64,000 nt of DNA from Strongyloides papillosus (GCA_005656395.1 SRSI01000078.1:1240001-1304000); one strand, 5' to 3'; positions 11,156-23,403 are shown, numbered from the stretch's first letter. Notes: generated from the sequence alone by a model not told the origin. A program made the numbers and translations.

Positions 11156-11728
11156 ATGAACTTTGTCGTATGCTTGATTTGTTCTAAAAGTCATAAAATA
11201 AATCATATTGTACAATGTCATAGACCTAATTACAAATGTCCAATCCAAGATTGTAGATGTGCTGAAAAAATGACCCAAAAAAAATTTTTTTCCCATTTCA
11301 ATAGATGTCATTTTAAGCAGGAAGCAAGAAAAAATAAGGATTATAGTAAGTGCTGTTTTTCAAGTGCCAGATAAATTTCTAAATAAATATTATGATGTCC
11401 TACTTAAAAAACTATATATTAAAAATATGCTTTATTCACGGTTGTACACGTTTTTTGAAGAAGCATTTTTAAACAATATTTTAATTATTTAATTAACTGT
11501 AGTAAAAATTTTTAAAACTTTTATTTTAAGTGAAGAGAATAATGATGATCCAGCTCAAAATTTAACAACGATTATTGATGAAATGTTATACGATTTTTTA
11601 TTAGCAATCTAGAAACTGATAAATGTTATTTATCTGTTTTAAAACTTGTTGAAAATCTAGCGGAAGTATCAAAATCATTTAATTATCTTTTTGCTTTAAA
11701 AGACAGTTTTCTAAAGAAGAAATTCTAA
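11156..11728 (+). pseudogene. Zinc-finger-like two-exon gene remnant
   Basis: Exon 1 begins with ATG 11156, 20 nt after an acceptor-like TTTTTTTTCAG, and runs to a GTAAGT donor at 11346: MNFVVCLICSKSHKINHIVQ, then a C2H2-like unit YKCPIQDCRCAEKM...FFSHFNRCH. A second exon follows an acceptor-like TATTTTAAG (SEENNDDPAQNLTTIIDEML), then one indel near 11610, then DKCYLSVLKLVENLAEVSKS and LFALKDSFLKKKF up to TAA 11728. The donor/acceptor phase is off by one base, so the gene looks decayed. Cys-X2-Cys and Cys-X4-Cys...His spacing suggests zinc binding; the overall plan (finger, acidic linker, helical segment) recalls zinc-finger proteins linked to DNA transposons, but no family can be named. Confidence 0.4.
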
Positions 11729-12026
11729 ACAAAATATAGAATTAAATAAAAAAAATTAATATTTTCTTATTATTGAATTGAATACTATTTATATGAAGTA
11801 ATAAAAATTGGAAAAGGTATTATTAATTCTAACACATTTAATAATTAGAAAAAAAAATTCTTAAATAACAAAAAATTTATTTATTTATTTTAAAAAGGAA
11901 AGAACTCTAACAATTGTCTATGCGGCAGTAGCCGCTTTAACAGTATTTTATCATTATTTTTAAATATTTTCCTAAAATTTCATTAACTATTGACATTATA
12001 CTGTGAGTTTCCGGTTCTACCTGAGC

Positions 12027-12330
12027 ATGCTAACCGGAGAACCTACTAGCAAAGTGAGAGTTAACTTTAACTTCAAAAACGGTCAAACTATGAGGCTTAA
12101 TTCCGATCTAGAAACACTAACAGATGAAATGACAAAGATATAAATATGATGATTTTGGGTAACCGTAAAAAAAAGTGTAATATGGAACTTTTATATTTGA
12201 TGATTTATAACATTGCTACATGGGTAAAGCTGACAAACGAATAGGAGGAATAGGATTCATAGTCAATTACTCTAGATCGGCAAAAATAGAGAAAGGCAAC
12301 TCTGAATCTCATAGAAAATTTAAGTACTGA
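12027..12330 (+). pseudogene. Non-LTR retrotransposon endonuclease fragment
   Basis: Two plus-strand pieces, 12027-12143 and 12220-12330. The first contains FNFKNGQTMRLNSDLETLTDEMTKI followed by K-Y-D, matching the region of apurinic-type LINE endonucleases where a strand and helix are followed by '(K)(Y/W)D(I/V)(I/L)GL'. The second contains GKADKRIGGIGFIVN, matching the conserved 'GGxGFxVN' block. Frame changes and stops lie between them. It is a dead 5' part of a LINE of the RTE/CFDP2-like type and may belong to the same family as the reverse transcriptase at 44.2-45.4 kb (inference). Confidence 0.6.
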
Positions 12331-12359
12331 ATTAAATTTTCTTATTGATATAAGGTCAT

Positions 12360-12640
12360 AAATTAAATAAAAAAAATTTTAAAAAGTAAATAATTTAAAG
12401 ATTTCAGTTGTAAACTCTAGTAATAAAATTGTAGAAAAATCGTATTTTTTTTGTAAATTTTTAACAACAAAAAATGAATTACATAAAAATGTAGTTAGAA
12501 TATTTTATTTATTTAACACAAATTTCTTATCTGACTATTTTGAATCGTAGAATAAACAATATATCATAAAAGTACTTTTTGATATACAGAGATACGAAAT
12601 TTAAGAATATCAACTTCATAGTGATAATTAAAAAATAATA
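12360..12640. repeat. Diverged duplicate of 17.25-18.47 kb flanks (empty site)
   Basis: Sequence from about TTTAAAAAGTAAATAATTTA to AACTTCATAGTGATAATTA matches, with substitutions, the two flanks of the element at 17367-18316 (e.g. AACAACAAAAAATGAAT; AAACAATATATCATAA; GAGATAC). At the insertion point this copy has one TA (GTTAGAATATTTTA), so it keeps the unoccupied site. Confidence 0.6.
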
Positions 12641-13317
12641 TATTGAAAAACTATTTTTAATAAAAATCATTAGACTATGTTATAAGCAAGTTAGTAGAAA
12701 CATTGTTTCATAACAAATTACTGAAAATAATAACTTAATAACTTTTAAATTTAAAAATATTTTAGGTAGAAGCAATAAATATTTACAAATATAAGGTTTA
12801 TTATAAACCTTGAATGAAAAACAAAACTAATTAAACAAAATATTTGAGAAAGGTTAAGTAATAACTGGAAGATTCTGATTTGCTTGGTTATATAATCGAA
12901 AGTTTCATGATAAAAAAATTCCTTACATTAAATACGATAATTGAAACAAAATATCATTATAACAGCAAACCAATTCTAGATAGTAACGTTTCATTAATAA
13001 AAATGATACTGTGTAATAGTTGATAAAGATACATTTATTATAGACATTAGATATTCATTGATGAAACCAAAGGAAAACAAGTACGTGACAATTTCTACTT
13101 TTTCTTGCAATTATTTTTGAAAAACAACAGAATAATATTTTGTTTTAATTTTACTTTTTTTGTAGCATTATAACTTTTTACTTTCTGAATATTAAAAAAT
13201 AAATGGTAAGCAATTATTAGTTTCTGATATTTTATGAATTATTTATTCGACAGATATTTATAAAACCTCTAAAAATTTAAAAAATTATATATAATTGAAG
13301 TAGATTAACTAAAAATG

Positions 13318-14836
13318 CACTCAAAATTTTTTTTGTGTTACAATTATGTAATATACAGCCTTTGTTTACTTTTAGTGGATAATATTACAAAGTCTGTATA
13401 TATCAGACATTTCACCAAAATTACATACTCATTTTGCATAATGAAAGAAGTATGTGTTTATATATTTTAGCAATCACAACATTATTTTTCGAGCATTTTT
13501 TTAGCATAGGCAAGAAAACAATAAATACTATATAAATGTATATAAACCTTATTTTATTAAGTAGACAAAACAATACATTTTTATTTAAAAAAGTTAAAAA
13601 TAAGTAAAAATTATAAATTTAATTTTAAAAAATTACTCGTTAATTTTTAAACACCCGTATTTCATAAAAATTCTGTTTGCAAGTGTTTTATTGAATTTTA
13701 ATGGCTTCCCCTCTAAACTTTGACTTGTTCCATCAGATTCATGAAACATGTTGTATTTAATTTTTTTATATTTTGAACAGGAGTAGACATATTCTTGTAG
13801 TGTAAAAAGAAGACTGTTGTTTTTGTACCTTAACAACAAATAATTTAAAGATTTTTTTTGAAAACTTCATTCCCATGTAATTAAATTTAATATTTGCAAT
13901 TGTTGGTTCATCATTTTGTTCATACTAACTCCAAAAATAGGCATAACATTGACGGGTGATTGAAATTCAGATTCGCAATAATCCCTTTCTTTTAACAATA
14001 GATATGCTAATATATTCTCACACATTACATTATTGATAAAATTTTCTTCATTTAATGCGACTGCTTCTGTAATTTTTCTACTCCGTGATTTGTTGAAGAA
14101 CTTGCTTGTCAACTTTCTTAAGCTTGAAATAAAGATGTAGCGATTGTATTACTTCATTCTCATACATTATCTAAATATTAAAAAAAATTTTAAATTAATA
14201 ATTATGTTATAAAAATTTTAGTATTTAAAAAAAATGGACGACATAATTATGACAAAAAAATATAATTTAAGTAGCGCGTAAATATATAAATTATGAAATT
14301 TCGTAAAACTTACTTTCCATTATATATAAAAATTGTGATAGTACATAACAGTCCAAAATATTGGAAGTTTATGTATAAAATCTACCAATGTCTTTTTAAC
14401 AGCTTAAATTATGAAAAATTGTAAAAGCAGTTCTCTTAAATAAAAAATTTGTTAAAAATAACTTTACTTATAATATAGATGAAATATTAATATATACGAT
14501 TGTTTTTCTATCGTTTTAGATTCAAGTTATGTCTTGACAATTCTTAGAAATGTTAATCACGGAAAAGAAGATGAGGAAAATAAAAAAAAAATTAAAAAAA
14601 TATATAAATACTTCTAATCTTTTTATATTTAAAGTAGTAATTTATGTACATTATTTTTTATAAAATGTTACTTTTCTGTAGTTTAACAGTTTTTTCTTTA
14701 GATTACAGATTATCATCTGTTAACTGACATAACTTCTGTAAAATTACAAAGTATTTGTCCGTAAAAAAGCATTTTATTAGTAAATTCAAAAAAGTCTGTA
14801 TATTACATACTTTTAACATAAAAAAGTTTTTGGGTG
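13318..14836 (-). mobile_element. 1.5-kb TIR element, copy 1
   Basis: Ends are inverted repeats of about 40 bp: CACTCAAAATTTTTTTTGTG ... at the left and the complement of CACACCCAAAAAC... at the right, each followed inward by GTATGTAATATACAG-like sequence. The whole unit matches 55240-56785 in inverted orientation. Both copies carry the same internal coding remnant (see 13633-14112). No target-site duplication is clear in either copy. CACYY termini suggest a cut-and-paste DNA element, but the superfamily is not assigned. Confidence 0.7.
13633..14112 (-). pseudogene. Conserved coding remnant inside TIR element copy 1
   Basis: One frame: a basic start (RKLTSKFFNKSRSRKITEAV), then ENFINNVMCENILAYLLLKE, RDYCESEFQSPVNVMPIFG, MMNQQLQILNLITWE, an in-frame TGA at 13869-13867, then YLLLRYKNNSLLFTLQEYV, SCSKYKKIKYN, KPLKFNKTLANRIFMKYGC. 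The TGA and both sides of it are conserved in the other copy at 56.2 kb. It could be a shared nonsense change, a retained splice boundary or a recoded codon; a shared defect is the simplest view. No known domain recognised. Confidence 0.5.
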
Positions 14837-14881
14837 TGTAATGCTATGCTTGCTAAAGAGTCATTTTATCAACAAATCGGC

Positions 14882-16929
14882 TTATTTTTTTCGCTTATTT
14901 TTTTGGTTTTTTTCTACGTTAAATTCTCCAATTTTCATTAACAAATGATATAATATTTCAGTTGAATTATATAGCTTAAAATTTGGATTTAGAGACGGAA
15001 AATGATATAACGCTGTTTTTAAAAAACTACTTATATTCATAATTAAATAAATTTTTAATACTATTTTCAAAGAAAAATCTTCAAAAATGATAAACACATC
15101 AATAGCAATTTGGTAGATTACTAATTTGTAGCTATTTAAATAACATTGTAATATTATTCCGTATCGTCTATAATATGTTCTAGTATATTCGAATAAAAAA
15201 GCATCATTATACCTAATATGTGCAAATATTTTATATAAATCTTAATACAATTTATCATATGTTGTTGGAAAATTCCGAGAAGGATGAGAATTATTTGCAA
15301 CTTTATGAATTGATTTAATACATTTATCAAAGTCTAGAAGTGTTGGCATTTCTTGCATCAAGTCATAAAAATATGTTAATTCATAATTAACAATAAATTT
15401 GAGCTGTTCATTAGAATCAAACAGTTCCGGTTAATACATAGTCTTTGGTAATTACGTATAAAGGCCAAAGCTTAATTCCATTATACAATATAAGATTAAA
15501 AATTATAATTTTTTTTTGAGGAGAATTATTTAAATTTTGAAACATTCTAAAATATGATTTATTATAAAAATTAGAAGTTTATAATGTTAATTCAAATACC
15601 TGTATGATTTTTTACAATGCTCTTCTGAGCGTTTTCTTTTATTGCCTAATGATAAAAATATATTTCTGGTAAAACTAATATATTTAAATGAAAAAAACCT
15701 ATAACATTTATAGCATATAATTCTCTATGTTATTCATATTCCGAGATTCTTAGTTCAAAAAAGATACTTAAAGATTCAAATTTTTATACAATTAAATCCT
15801 AATAAAAATATTTATATTGACCAACAATTTTTTTATCAATTGATAAATGATAAAAATTCTAATCTTTTTAAATTATATTTTATAAAAATTTAACTTTTTT
15901 TAATAAATATAATGATTTTATAAAAACTCTTAAGTAAAGATAAAACGAAATAAGTTTTAAGTACAAAAAACATTCCGTAAGTATTATAAATTTATAATGC
16001 TACATTATTTCATTTTAATTTATTATTAATGAACACAATTTTCGAGAGTTTATAAAAAATATACATGAAATCTTCAGAAAAAGTACATACATTATCAAGC
16101 TGCAAACTCTGCATTTGTTTTATATTATTAAATATTTTTAAAGTTGTTGGAACTTTTTCTTAAGTGTAAGGATAATTTCAAGTAGGATTAAGATCACTAC
16201 ATAATTTTCTGAAACATTTATAATGTGTTTAAGCTTTAAATCATCCGTGTTTATAAAAATTTCTTGATCTTTAAAATATTTATACATAAAACACAAATTT
16301 ATTTTAGAACTTAATTTCTACTGACAAAAAGAAAATGTAACTTTGCATTGAGTAAACAGAATCGTCGGCTAATGTCTCTAACCGCACTCAATAGATATTT
16401 TTGAATCTCAATACTATTTTCTTGAAAAATTGTTGTACCTAATTCTAGAGTACTGTTAATGTTATTGAGATATCTGAAGAATGTTCTAGCTGAGCCTTCA
16501 AAAATTAATTGTCTATCTTCATTTAATAAATTTTTAAATGGATTAAGTAGTTCAGAATTAATGTCGATATCTAGAAATGTTAGTAATTCAGATTACTTGA
16601 ATAAATAGTTAAAAAATTATAAACTGATACATTCATGCATAAATAAAATATTTGTTACAATACAATTTGACACAAAACTATCTGACGAAAGTAAGACATT
16701 TTATTTGCGGTACTCTACACCTATAAAAACAATTTTATTAGCACTACTTTAATTTTACAAATATAACAATATATTGAATTATTACAATCTTAATCTTTTC
16801 TAGAAAATTCATTCCACGTTTTCCCACGGGTTCATCTTTATCTTCATTCATAAATAAAATGTTATTTGCCTTTACTCTTTGTGAAATACTTACCATTGAT
16901 GGAAGAGAATTTTTTTTTGATTTCATCAT
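14882..16929 (-). pseudogene. Multi-exon gene remnant, unknown family
   Basis: Minus strand. First candidate exon from ATG 16929 (MMKSKKNSLPSM, then a GTAAGT; the frame also reads through NEDKDEPVGKRGMNFLEK). Exon 16570-16311 follows TTTCTAG and has 86 codons: DIDINSELLNPFKNLLNEDR, QLIFEGSARTFFRYLNNIN, ...KYLLSAVRDISRRFCLLNAK. Further pieces lie near 16.0-16.2 kb (KIFNNIKQMQSLQLDN) and 15.16-15.43 kb (FIVNYELTYFYDLMQEMPTL, CIKSIHKVANNSHPSRNFP, FAHIRYNDAFLFEYTRTYYR), then 15097-14882. Small frameshifts and stops separate them. Order and strand agree, so one decayed gene is likely. No domain recognised; helical, non-repetitive protein. Confidence 0.4.
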
Positions 16930-17224
16930 CCATTACATGTACTACAAAACACACAATATGAAAAAATATTTTGTTATTAATGTAACTACACATAAGATCT
17001 TTCAATTTAAAGAAAAATATTATTCAAGTTTTAAACATAATTTGCATTTGAAAAAATGCAGAAAGTGTGACAAAATTAAAAAAAAAAGATTAACTAATAG
17101 AAGAAAAATTGGGCTTTTTCTATTAATACTTGATTAACTATTCACATGAGATAACATAATATGAAGAAGTTAATGTTCATTTTAACACATTAATTGAGAA
17201 GAATTTTTTTCAAGTAATAAAAAG

Positions 17225-18480
17225 TACCCAAAAAGTTTATTTATTCATTTTAAAAAAGAAATAATCTAAAGTTTTTTATTGTAAAATCAATTAATAAGTG
17301 TAGATAAATCGTATTTTTGTTATAAATTTTCAACAACAAAAAATGAATAACATTAAATTTTGCTTACACACAAAAAATAAAAAGGACAAATTTTGACAAT
17401 TCTATCTATAATGCAAAAAAATGTCCCACCATTTTAAAAAATTGAATATTATTCAAATTTAAAAAATATCAAGCGATAGCAAAAATTTTTAAAAAACGCA
17501 AAATATTAGGTTGTCGCTTACATTTTGCCGTTTTTTTACAAAGGTATATATGTTTGACTTTTAAAATTAATGTGACTTTTTTTAATTTTGATATTTTTTA
17601 TGACATTATGCTTATTTAGATCTTTACTTGTCTTTTTATTTTATAAAATATGATATTAAAAGTCAATTTCGTGTAAAATTACTAACATTTTAATAAACAT
17701 CATTATTCTAAACAATCTATTGACAACAAAAAGTTTAAAAATTTGATAAAAATAATAATGAAAAGCAATAATTATTTACTCACACAAAGTATTATTAATA
17801 AAAATATTATTTTAATATTTGTTCTTATTTTAAAATAAAATATGTAAAAGTCATTTTTTTACTATAAATAAAAATCTATATTATTTCATAACTTTTCATA
17901 GGTTTGATTTTTAAAGATGATTTTTAAAAGACATTATGAAAAAAATTTAGAGTATCAAATGTGAAAATTTCATAAAATAGAATTTATAATAATTCAAACT
18001 ACTGAAAAATACTAAGAAAATGTACTGTAATATGTTAAAAATGTTTTTTATGAAAGTTTTTGTAATTTTACCTAGAATTAAAATTTAACCATGTATTTTA
18101 AAATGGATTGTGGAAAACAACTTATACTCTAAAATAAAAATAGTATACTGGAAAAATAGAAACTTATTTTAATAATTCTCTAATTATTGTTTTAATTTTT
18201 CATATACAAAATAATTGCGATAAAATTAGACGCAAATCAAGAAAATTCAAATTTTTTTAGGTGGGACAAATTTGTTACATTTTATGCAAACCTGTGTCCT
18301 AATTTTTATGTGTGTGTAGAATATTTCCACTTTTTTATTAAAATAATAATTTTTTATCTGATTGTTTTGAATCAAAGTATAAACAATATATCATAATAAT
18401 ACTTTATGATATGAAGAGATACAAATTTTAGAACATCGACTTCATATTGATAGTTATGGAATATCCGTGTTGAAATGTAT
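17225..18480. repeat. Duplicate of 12.36-12.64 kb, occupied by the element
   Basis: The sequence on both sides of the element at 17367-18316 (about 17225-17366 and 18317-18480) is the second copy of the 12.36-12.64 kb stretch. Confidence 0.6.
17367..18316. mobile_element. TA-inserted element with CACACA ends
   Basis: Runs from CACACAAAAAATAAAAAGGA to its rough complement TCCTAATTTTTATGTGTGTG, flanked by TA. Inner inverted blocks GGACAAAT/TTTGTCC and TGTCCCACC/GGTGGGACA extend the repeat to about 65 bp. The related sequence at 12.36-12.64 kb has an unoccupied TA at the same point, which supports the borders. The 950-bp body is AT-rich with no transposase. Probably a non-autonomous Tc1/mariner-type element. 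Confidence 0.7.
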
Positions 18481-18876
18481 AACATTAATCTTGGTAGCAT
18501 GAAACCAAATATTTATATTATATTATGTAAAGAATAACTTAAATTTGGAATTGAATATATTCCAACTTATTCTCATGATTTTTACGAAAGTCAAGAATTT
18601 TTTAAATTATCCAAAATAATCTTTTCATCATTTATAAAATTTTCTGAAAGTTGTAAAAATTATTTTAACATTCAAAATCATTCTCATTTTATTTAATGTT
18701 TAGTAAAAAATAAATAATTTTACTGGACTGTTTTGTAACTTATTTATATCATAATTTACTAATAGTTAAATATTACCTTTCAATTTCTCTAAATAAAGTT
18801 TTGATTTAACCGAATTTATTTATTTTACTAAACATATTTAATTAAAATTTGTAATAATTTTATTTTCACTTTAATA

Positions 18877-18976
18877 GTCCGAAATATGATAAAGTAGTCC
18901 GAGAATTGATAAAGTGGTCCGAAAAATGACAAGTTGGTTCGCAAACTGACAAAATAATCTTGGTTTTGATGAAAAA
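18877..18976. repeat. 20-bp minisatellite, five units
   Basis: Units start at 18877, 18897, 18917, 18937 and 18957 with exact 20-bp spacing. The first four read GTCCGAAATATGATAAAGTA, GTCCGAGAATTGATAAAGTG, GTCCGAAAAATGACAAGTTG and GTTCGCAAACTGACAAAATA; the fifth is degenerate. A period of 20 is not a codon multiple, so a coding repeat is unlikely. Confidence 0.85.
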
Positions 18977-20540
18977 ATTGTTTGTGTGTGATAATTTACT
19001 ATGTGAAAAGATAATAATTTCATCAATCAAAAGACCTACTTTATCCAGAGTTTGTCATTGTGGCATATATGTGATTTATTCATCTTTTGGTAGTACGAAC
19101 AGTAGGATATCGGAAAATGTTATTTTTTAGTCTTATGTATCTGTATAATGATGGCAATCATAGCAACAAAATTTATTAATATGTTGAGTAAATTCAATAT
19201 TTTATTTAGTATTTTATTCAATGAGATATCATTTTTTTTCATGAATAATCGTTTTGTATCATTTTTATCACACAAGTGGTCTTAAGTTTAAAGATGTGTA
19301 GCATAATTACATACATATTTTTGAGTACATGAAAAATACAACTCATTCATTTAAATTTAAAAATTAGAGAATTTATTTTTTCTAACATCCACACATTTTC
19401 ATAAAAATGTAAAAAATAATGGAAAATACAATTAAAGTAATAATAATAAATATTTTTATATTAATAATACTTGTACCTTGAAGTCCAGTCTTCTCCTTAA
19501 GAATATACTGATGTATTGACGAAACATAGTCTAAAATTGTTAGATATTAACATAATTATTAAAATTTTTAGTACTTTTCTGTTTTATCACTCCCCCCCCC
19601 CAAATGAAACATAAATATTCTTATTTTATATAACTTATCTACAATTATTCAAAAATGTTGATTGATAAACGTTTAAATGACTATCTTTTTTTTAAGAGGG
19701 AGGGGGAACCGAAAGTATCATATTATTAAATATACTTGTAGAATTTTGATTACTAATACCAAGAAGTTGCATATTCGAAATGTCTTTGATTGGTGCCATT
19801 GTTCAAATTTTAGTGTCTTTTGTTTAAAAAATCTAAAAAAAATTAATAGTAAGCAAAACCAACTTGTTATTAGAATAATTTATTAAAATGACGGAATAAT
19901 AACGAAAATTATTATTAAAAATTGTTAGTTTTTCTATAAATATATTTCATAATTTGCACAATCATTGTAATTTAAAAAACTTTGTTCCGAAAATGTAGTA
20001 GTCTCTTGAAGTGCAAAAAAATTATACTCTCGAAATGAATAACTTTTTTCTATTTGTTAATCAATTAATTAATAATATTTAATCAGTCGTTTTTCATGCG
20101 TCTGTTGAAGAAAATTTTATATATAAAATAAAAGATGAATCATCTTCATAAGATGTGTAAAGAGTTTCATCAAAAATAATTTGTGTTATGATTGATATTG
20201 TATGGAATCAGAAAAAATTATATCGAATTTAATTGAAAAAAAAGTTTTTATTGATACTTATATATATTGCTATTTTATAATAGTAAATAAAATAAAAACA
20301 AAATGCATATTATAAAAATTCTTTATATATTTATTAATAGTTTAATAATATATATTAATGTGTGTCATTTAACTCATTAAGCATTCTTTAAAATTGTATT
20401 GCTTCATGTTCGCTTTTTATTTTTTTTTGTATTTTTTTGGTACTTCTTAATTTTTGTGCTTTGCCATATAACCATATTAATGTTAAAATAATTTTTATTA
20501 CAACCATTTTATTATTTTATATAACCAATTATAAAACTTC
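18977..20540. other. AT-rich non-coding interval
   Basis: Holds a C10 run near 19592 and a G-rich AGGGAGGGGGAA near 19697. No gene supported. Confidence 0.5.
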
Positions 20541-21108
20541 TCATCTAAAATTACCTTTTGTATAATAAGATATATAATAATCATTAAGACTATTATACAT
20601 ATACTGATGATTATAAATTGGCTTTTTATAAAATTGTAGCTCTACTATCCTATTTTGAGAGTTTTCGAAATAGAATGAATAATATTCAGGAACCAATCGA
20701 CAAAGTTTCCATAATGATGTTCCTTGTTGTATACAAATAATTTTTTTAATTTTTGTGCCACCAACAACTTCAGTACATCTTCTTGAAGATGAATAATGAT
20801 AGATATAATTGTTATTAACTACAAACAATAAATGTCCTTCTTCTGATAGTACAGGTATGTACCTGTAGCATACTTCATTAATTGAGTAGTCTTAAAAATA
20901 TTAAACTGGATTGAATTCTTTACATATTTCAACGTTGATGACATTTTCCCTATCGATTGAGAGTCCCGTAACATCTGCTCTGTGCAAAAAGACACGTGCT
21001 TTTCCTTCTAGAGTATGACTCTCCCTTACTTCTCTAAGACGAATATTTTTTGAAATACATGCTTGTCTATAAATTTCATTTCCAAGATCAAACAGAGCAT
21101 ATCTTTGT
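20541..21108 (-). pseudogene. Virus-like glycoprotein remnant (tentative)
   Basis: Minus strand, with one frame change near 20.93 kb and a stop near 20.88 kb. Pieces read YALFDLGNEIYRQACISKN and VRESHTLEGKARVFLHRADV, then VINVEICKEFN, INEVCYRYIPVL, and an open tail 20828-20541 with several cysteines (CTEVVGGTKIKKIICI, LWKLCRLVPEYY). The block 'C-Y-x-x-I-P-V' followed by spaced cysteines recalls external glycoproteins of negative-strand RNA viruses such as chuviruses, which are common fossils in arthropod genomes. No signal peptide or transmembrane segment is visible in what remains. The call is by pattern only; a host secreted protein is possible. The copy is broken. Confidence 0.3.
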
Positions 21109-21875
21109 TAATTTGACTATAGCAAATTAACAAAAAATATCAATCAAATTTACATCATTTTGTACTACAATTTAGTCTTAAATTGTAATACAATTTTAAT
21201 TTTTTGTTAATGTATATTATATGCATTTTTACTTGACAATATTGATGCAAAAATGATGGTAAATTTATTTGAATTTATTATGTTAAATATTGTTTATTGC
21301 TAAAAAAAATTCTATATATTATGACATTCAAAAATGTTTAGTTTTTATAAACATTTTTATAATGAGATGAATGTAATTTTGAATTAATATTGATATATGG
21401 TTTAAACTAATTTTCTTTTCAATATTGCATTTTTTATAAAGTCATACAAAGTATAAATGCATGTCATACTAATTTAAAAATATAGACAAAAAACCTATTT
21501 TTTGTATAGTAAAATTTTTATATGATAAAAAGGTTTGTGGCAGAAAATTAGACGAGTTTTGTTTAGTCTTTTATTCGTGGCCACTTATCAAATAACAATC
21601 AAGTGTAAAGAATTTTAACTTACGAATAGTCAGCAAAATTAAATGTGAAAAATTATACTGACTATCGCTTTATATATGTTTTTTATTTATCGAAGACCAA
21701 TGACCACTATTTTCTTTCTTATTAAAGGCGCATGTTTTTACTGTATTGTTTAAATATACTTAGTTAACCAATGAAATAAGTTTTATTTATTTATTAAAAA
21801 TATATTTTACAATTTATCGGAAATTTTAAATAATGTAAAATATTTTTTTTATTATCATTTATTTTGAATAGTAAT
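21109..21875. other. AT-rich non-coding interval
   Basis: Nothing recognised. Confidence 0.5.
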
Positions 21876-22022
21876 ATGTCTGGTCCCATTAAATTATCAC
21901 TTCTGCTACAGTATATTCTAAATAAAATTTTTGGTTATGTCGATTGGGAAAATCTCATTAACATTAAACTTACTTGTAGAAAATTTAGACCAATAGTAAG
22001 ATGTAAAATCTATCATATGTAA
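21876..22022 (+). CDS. F-box domain N-terminal exon or fragment
   Basis: ATG 21876 opens a 48-residue frame, MSGPIKLSLLLQYILNKIFG then YVDWENLINIKLTCRKFRPI. The spacing of 'IL-x-K-IF-x-Y-(V)-D-W-x-(D/E)-L-x-x-x-(R/K)-x-x-C-(R/K)-x-(F/W)' is that of an F-box, the roughly 45-residue Skp1-binding motif of SCF ubiquitin ligases. After RPI a GTAAGA could be a donor, so this may be the first exon of a longer gene; otherwise the frame stops at TAA 22020-22022. No substrate-binding domain was found downstream. Start choice: the first ATG directly before the motif. Confidence 0.55.
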   Translation: MSGPIKLSLLLQYILNKIFGYVDWENLINIKLTCRKFRPIVRCKIYHM

Positions 22023-22961
22023 AAACCACAATTATGTTTCTTGGATGTCAACTTATCTGGAAAAATAATTGGTAAAAAAAGAAATAAGAATTGTATATAA
22101 GATAGGTAGTGAAATTGATTGAAGTAATTGTATTCATTATTCATGATATACAAAAAAAGAAGAAAATCTTTTCTCAATATAACATTTTCTACTAATCAAT
22201 TTTATTTCTAGCTTTTTTTTTTACCAATTTGGAAGATTATAAAACTTTCTCCAAAAGCGTAACTTTATGAAATTACATCGTTTATGTTTTTATATCATTA
22301 CTGATACATGTTTATCGAAAATTTCTAATGACAATTATGTTCCTGGATATCATCTTAAATATGTTTATTCTTGAAAATTATGATGATTAAGTTAGAACAA
22401 TTCAATTGATGTATCAACTTTTATCACTAAAATCAAGGATACTAAATAAATAAACTTAACAGTAATTTTAAAAGTTCAAAATATACCTAAAATTTTACAT
22501 TTTTATTTATGAAATCATTAAAAAAGTTTTGTTTATACGATCGAATAGAACAAACTTTGTCACACTAAAGATAATTTCTCGTCTTATATCTAACAGTAAT
22601 GATGGTGTATTTTCAATTTATATTTAAAAAGTGATAACATTTATAATGATATTACTAAGTACCTCTTAACAAATATTTCACATAATATTAATAGTGAATG
22701 TTTATGTAAATCCTATATCACAAGATTTTACAAATTATCAACATTTACGGAACTTGACAAGGTTGTTTTTGAATAACTCTTTAACAACAATTACTATTCT
22801 CTTTTATACCATTTTAATGGTAGATATTTACATTGTTTGAGTAAAACGTGCTTGTCACGTTGGCTGTAAATGTGTCATCAAGAATATGAGTATATAATGC
22901 ATAAGATCTTATGTCATCATGAAAATATTTTTTTAACTTGTACTAACATTTGTAATTTTAG
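22023..22961. other. AT-rich interval downstream of the F-box
   Basis: ACAATTATGTTTCTTGGATG (22028-22047) has a diverged partner at about 22331-22350 (ACAATTATGTTCCTGGATAT). No further gene supported. Confidence 0.4.
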
Positions 22962-22973
22962 ACTTAGGTGTTA

Positions 22974-23403
22974 AGTTGTTACTAACGTACTAATATTAGA
23001 TAAACCTCCACGAGAAGTAGGAGGTAAGTTAATGTCTTTATTATTATTGTTATTATTGTAATTAAGGTTTTTGGTGTGAAATAAATTTGCAATTTGAATA
23101 ACTTGAGGTCACGAGGACCAATTAAACATACATCATAACTTTATTGGTTTAAAAAAATGTTTTCAATATGAAAACAAATATTTTAATACTTTTCATATTC
23201 GACCACCATATAATTATTTACATGATTGCTAGAATGAAATTTTACTTCTTACAAATATGTATTTTACTTTTCATTATTTTATTTACCTTTTCATTATAAT
23301 TTTACTACTTTTAATAAAGTTTTTATGACTTAAATTGTTTCGTAATAATTTAATTATTTTTTTATCGTTTTGGCTAGGCTGTTGGATTTTAAATGACAAG
23401 AAG
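22974..23403 (+). CDS. Candidate spliced mini-gene fragment
   Basis: A short exon ends at 23023 (LDKPPREVG) before GTAAGT. A 26-nt exon 23378-23403 follows TTTTGGCTAG and ends before GTATGT. Joined they stay in frame: NVLILDKPPREVG, then GCWILNDKK. Strong donors at both exons support splicing, but no start, end or family is known. Confidence 0.25.

Noticed and set aside
22990..23023. CCTCC...GGAGG hairpin as a terminator or regulatory RNA
   Set aside because: Rho-independent terminators do not apply in a eukaryote, and the sequence fits better as an exon end before GTAAGT.
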